Assembly: GCA_963169565.1 (NCBI GenBank) | Contig: CAUJDI010000065.1 | Location: forward strand, 1 to 33,286 | DNA from: Bacillota bacterium | GTDB lineage: Bacteria > Bacillota > Clostridia > Christensenellales > Aristaeellaceae | Length of the DNA: 33,286 nt | Direction: 5' to 3' | Shown here: piece after piece, positions 31,296 to 33,286 of the stretch | Position numbering within the stretch: the stretch's first letter is position 1 | How the letters are laid out: each line of letters opens with the position of its first letter | Position numbers and translations under genes: made by a program | Notes under the pieces: model-generated | What the model was told of the DNA's origin: nothing | Databases searched by the model: none | The model's input: the letters and a program-made list of their open reading frames with translations, nothing else

Positions 31296-31318
31296 AGCCC
31301 CCTGGCGGGGGCTTTCTC
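31296..31318 (+). terminator. terminator of the rimO-pgsA-recA operon
   Basis: AGCCCCC (31296-31302) and GGGGGCT (31307-31313) pair around TGGC, followed by TTCTCATTTC. 19 bases after the recA stop. Confidence 0.85.
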
Positions 31319-31321
31319 ATT

Positions 31322-31762
31322 TCAGCCGGATTTCGTCCATCTGCCGCTCCTGACCCGGTCGGACAGCAGCTTGCAGCGAACCGGCGTGTCGATCAGGAAA
31401 GCGAACCAGGAGCCGGTCGCGGTGAACTGTAGGGCCGGGAGCAGGGGCGCCAAGGAGAAGCAGAAAAGAAAGGTCAGCAGCGGGCGCAGGATCCCCACCC
31501 CGATGAGCGAGGTGTAGGCGATGTATTGAACGTCCCCGGCGCCGCGCAGGCATCCGGCATATACCACCCGGCCGTTCTGCGGCAGCATGGCGGGGATCAC
31601 GACCAGAAACCCCGCCGAAGCAATCGATATCAGCGGTTCATCGGCAGAAAAAAGCGCCACCAGGTCACGCCTGAAGAAGAGAATCAGCAGCATCAGCGCC
31701 GAGGATACCAGGATGGAGATATGCCTTGTCACAGCGATGTACAGCCTTTGCGTAATAGGGTT
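31322..31762 (-). pseudogene. 3' remnant of a MATE-family efflux transporter
   Basis: An open frame of about 147 codons, preceded in frame by TGA and without a ribosome binding site. The protein fits the last third of a MATE (NorM-like) multidrug exporter: QRLYIAVTRHISILVSSALM, LFFRRDLVALFSADEPLI, then the family-typical NGRVVYAGCLRGAGDVQY, GILRPLLTFLF, and a C-terminal GSWFAFLIDTPVRCKLL with a basic tail. Normal members have about 450 residues and twelve membrane helices; only about four are left here. No N-terminal part lies upstream, where the lepB terminator begins within 100 bases. It is a deletion relic, not a functional transporter. Confidence 0.8.
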
Positions 31763-31854
31763 TCAGCTGCTCCCAGTTCCCCCGTCCCAAAACTTGGTCA
31801 GCCAATCGTTCAAGTGTCTATGGATCACACATCCCCCTATCTTATAAAATAGTC

Positions 31855-31895
31855 AAAAAACTCCGGCGCTTCCGGGGATCATCCGAAAGCGCCGG
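31855..31895 (-). terminator. terminator of lepB
   Basis: On the minus strand CCGGCGCTT (complement of 31887-31895) pairs with AAGCGCCGG (complement of 31863-31871), with further pairing inside. It is followed by AGTTTTTTG (T-run complement of 31855-31860), 20 bases after the lepB stop. Confidence 0.92.
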
Positions 31896-31915
31896 GCAGC
31901 CAAAGGCAGAACGGT

Positions 31916-32629
31916 TTATTTGATCGGCCTGATCCGATTGAGCGGCCAGAGCACAAAAGATGCCTTACCGACGATCATGTCATAGGAGATCGGTCCGACG
32001 TCACCGGAACGGCTGTCATGGCTGTCCCTTCGGTTGTCTCCCATGACCATATACTCATCTTTCCCAAGTGTCACCCGGCCGAAATTCCTGGTCGGAGGAT
32101 AGGTGATGTAATCCTCCTCCACCAGGACATCATTGATGTAGAGCTTGCCGTCAAGCACCGCGACACTGTCCCCGGGGAGGGCTACAAGGCGCTTGATAAA
32201 CAGCTCATGCTGGACAAGCGACAGGTCCACCGGCGAACCCAGGCGGAGGGATCGGGAGGTGTTCCTGTTGGGAAAGCGGCAGATGACCACGTCGCCCCGT
32301 TTGAGGTTGTTCAGCAGCACTGCCGGCTTGGTCACCAGCACGATCTCGCCGTTTTGAAGGGTTTCCAGCATACTGGGCCCGTCGACGCGGATCGGCTCGA
32401 ACAGAAGGGCCCGGATCGTCATCGCGATCACGACAGCCAGCAGCAGCGTGCCGATCCAACTGAGAATCTCCTGTCCCACTGTCTTTTTCTTCTTTTCCTT
32501 TTTCTTTTTTCCTTTTTGTTCCTTGTCGTCAGCGGGTTCGCTGTTCTCCGGGATACCGCTGTTGATGGAATGAAAATTGTTTTCTTTTTCTTCCTGAACG
32601 ATGGATTCGTCCTTCTGCTGGTCAGTCAT
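31916..32629 (-). CDS. lepB: signal peptidase I
   Basis: The membrane protease that removes signal peptides from secreted proteins, such as several encoded in this window. 237 residues: a charged cytoplasmic N-terminus (1-50) with a lysine-rich run KGKKKKEKKKK at 39-49, one membrane segment (about 56-76), then the extracytoplasmic catalytic domain. The catalytic serine is S86 in VDGPSMLETL and the general-base lysine K147 in FIKRLVALPGDSV. The conserved GDNRRDSHDSR box is at 197-207. The ATG at 32627-32629 has AAGGAGAG upstream. It overlaps the DUF951 gene by 8 bases, and the pair shares the promoter at 32927-32955. Confidence 0.95.
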   Translation of the reverse strand: MTDQQKDESIVQEEKENNFHSINSGIPENSEPADDKEQKGKKKKEKKKKTVGQEILSWIGTLLLAVVIAMTIRALLFEPIRVDGPSMLETLQNGEIVLVTKPAVLLNNLKRGDVVICRFPNRNTSRSLRLGSPVDLSLVQHELFIKRLVALPGDSVAVLDGKLYINDVLVEEDYITYPPTRNFGRVTLGKDEYMVMGDNRRDSHDSRSGDVGPISYDMIVGKASFVLWPLNRIRPIK

Positions 32630-32906
32630 GTTGCTCTCCTTGGGATTGATTTGTCGTTCCGACCGAATCGCCGTCCTGGCGTACGGCATGAAGTCCAAGC
32701 GTGATCTCAGGCGCTTCCGGCCCCTGCCGCACCACTTTCTTGCGGCGTCGCAGGAAATCGACGCGGTCCATCATCACAACGCGGCCGCATCCTTCGCACT
32801 TGATCTTGATATCAGCGCCGATGCGCGTCACAGTCCACATCACCGAACCGCAGGGATGCTTCTTGCGCATCTCTACGACGTCATGCATCCTGATCTGTTC
32901 AGACAA
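32622..32906 (-). CDS. DUF951 family protein
   Basis: A 94-residue protein of the DUF951 family, characteristic of Bacillota, of unknown function. The domain lies in residues about 7-60: HDVVEMRKKHPCGS, WTVTRIGADIKIKCEGCGR, VVMMDRVDF. The three cysteines (HPCG and CEGCG) could bind a metal. The family is usually 60-70 residues long; here an extra polar tail of about 35 residues follows. Three starts are possible. GTG at 32915 would leave only a 5-base leader and no usable ribosome binding site, while TTG at 32904-32906 has GAGGTG 6 bases ahead, so it is preferred. ATG at the MHDVVEM position is a further option. It overlaps lepB by 8 bases and is co-transcribed with it. Confidence 0.85.
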   Translation of the reverse strand: MSEQIRMHDVVEMRKKHPCGSVMWTVTRIGADIKIKCEGCGRVVMMDRVDFLRRRKKVVRQGPEAPEITLGLHAVRQDGDSVGTTNQSQGEQHD

Positions 32907-32926
32907 CGGCTTCACCTCACCGGGCC

Positions 32927-32955
32927 ATTATAGTCCAAGGCGTCTGAATCAGCAA
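32927..32955 (-). promoter_or_regulatory. promoter of the DUF951-lepB operon
   Basis: On the minus strand TTGCTG (complement of 32950-32955), 17 bases, exact TATAAT (complement of 32927-32932). Predicted start near 32920, between the rRNA terminator and the DUF951 gene. Confidence 0.82.
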
Positions 32956-32979
32956 GCAACCCTGCCGTTCAGGACAAAC

Positions 32980-33002
32980 AAAAAGCCCCCTTGTAGGGGG
33001 GG
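32980..33002 (-). terminator. terminator of the rRNA operon
   Basis: On the minus strand CCCCC (complement of 32996-33000) pairs with GGGGG (complement of 32986-32990) around TACAA, then CTTTTTG. It lies about 10 bases beyond the 3' end of 5S rRNA. Confidence 0.88.
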
Positions 33003-33011
33003 CCATTGGGA

Positions 33012-33126
33012 TCCGGCGGCGACCTACTCTTCCGGGCCGTTGCCAACCAAGTACCATCGGCGCTGAAGGGCTTAACTTCTGTGTTCGGGATGGGTACAGG
33101 TGATCCCCTTCGCCATTGCCGCCGGA
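33012..33126 (-). rRNA. rrf: 5S ribosomal RNA
   Basis: On the minus strand the complete 5S sequence of about 115 bases is visible. The terminal helix CCGGCGGC/GCCGCCGG pairs. Internal conserved parts include ACCCATCCCGAACACAGAAG, TTAAGCCCTTCAGCGCCGAT and GGTACTTGG, with GAGAGTAGGTCGCCGCC-type 3' sequence at the end. Exact ends may vary by one to three bases. It follows 23S rRNA after about 85 bases and precedes the operon terminator. Confidence 0.95.
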
Positions 33127-33210
33127 AATCTCTCAGGAAACGCTTCGCGCCTCCTGACAGCCGCACACAGTCCGAACGAGCAGGCCCTTTGCCTTCCTTG
33201 GTCTCTCAAA

Positions 33211-33286
33211 ATCAAGCCCTCGGCCTATTAGTACCGGCAAGCTCAACGCATTGCTGCGCTTCCACCGCCGGCCTATCTCCCGGTCG
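33211..33286 (-). rRNA. rrl: 23S ribosomal RNA, 3' end (partial)
   Basis: On the minus strand the window edge shows the final 76 bases or so of 23S rRNA, recognisable by GGCCGGCGGTGGAAGCGCAG and the conserved end GTACTAATAGGCCGAGGGCT. The rest lies beyond the window. The 84 bases between it and 5S (33127-33210) contain no tRNA. Confidence 0.93.

Noticed and set aside
32480-32515. The A/T-rich repeat tract inside lepB as a possible phase-variable slippage site.
   Set aside because: It encodes a lysine-rich run with mixed AAA and AAG codons. The longest homopolymer is short and the reading frame is intact, so slippage-driven switching is not supported.
20407-32963. The 13-base string AGCAAGCAACCCT occurs in both the tRNA-Ser promoter (20407-20419) and the DUF951-lepB promoter (32951-32963).
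   Set aside because: In a 33-kb window several 13-base matches are expected by chance, and the string occupies different positions relative to the -10 and -35 boxes, so it is not a shared operator.

Overview
The window looks like a stretch of chromosome from a moderately GC-rich member of the Bacillota, class Clostridia or close to it. The reasons are a Gram-positive-type LexA box (CGAAC-N4-GTTC), a DUF951 protein, a short SRP RNA, strong AGGAGG-type ribosome binding sites with frequent GTG and TTG starts, and the core-gene content. I cannot name a genus.

Layout. 1-126: an elongator tRNA-Met (cut by the window edge) and an initiator tRNA-fMet, minus strand. 246-1009: a TetR regulator with promoter, leader inverted repeat and terminator. 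1093-3240: a LexA-controlled SOS operon (dinB, a small unassigned gene, an SRAP/YedK-type DNA-protein crosslink protein). 3274-4584: a lone nucleotide-sugar dehydrogenase. 5040-5345: thioredoxin. 5439-9219: a phosphonate-type ABC importer (phnD-phnC-phnE-phnE). 9319-11739: leuS. All genes from 3274 to 11739 are on the minus strand.

11963-20130 is an accessory region. On both sides it is bracketed by serine tRNA genes whose 3' ends point into it: tRNA-Ser(CGA) on the left, tRNA-Ser(GCT) and tRNA-Ser(TGA) on the right. Inside are possible IS-end repeats, a second TetR gene with matching palindromes on both sides, an eroded coding region, a secreted phosphodiester-glycosidase (NAGPA) protein, a large secreted CotH protein with lamin-tail domains, the C-terminal stub of a probable serine recombinase, a secreted protein of unknown family, and an internally deleted IS5-type element. 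Parts of it are clearly more AT-rich than the flanks.

20402-31318 returns to core genes on the plus strand: SRP RNA (ffs), glyA, a run of overlapping genes polA-coaE-lytic transglycosylase-peptide-type binding protein, a flavin reductase-like protein, and a rimO-pgsA-recA operon. 31322-33286 (minus strand) holds the 3' remnant of a MATE transporter, lepB with a DUF951 gene in front of it, and the end of an rRNA operon (5S complete, 23S 3' end).

The most interesting points are the clean SOS control of the dinB/SRAP operon beside a recA that lacks a clean LexA box, the tRNA-Ser-bracketed island with its CotH and NAGPA surface proteins, the TetR locus whose apparent target gene has decayed, and the 51-codon mini-transposase that fuses the two ends of an IS5 transposase. 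I see no CRISPR array, toxin-antitoxin pair, phage module or obviously new defence system.
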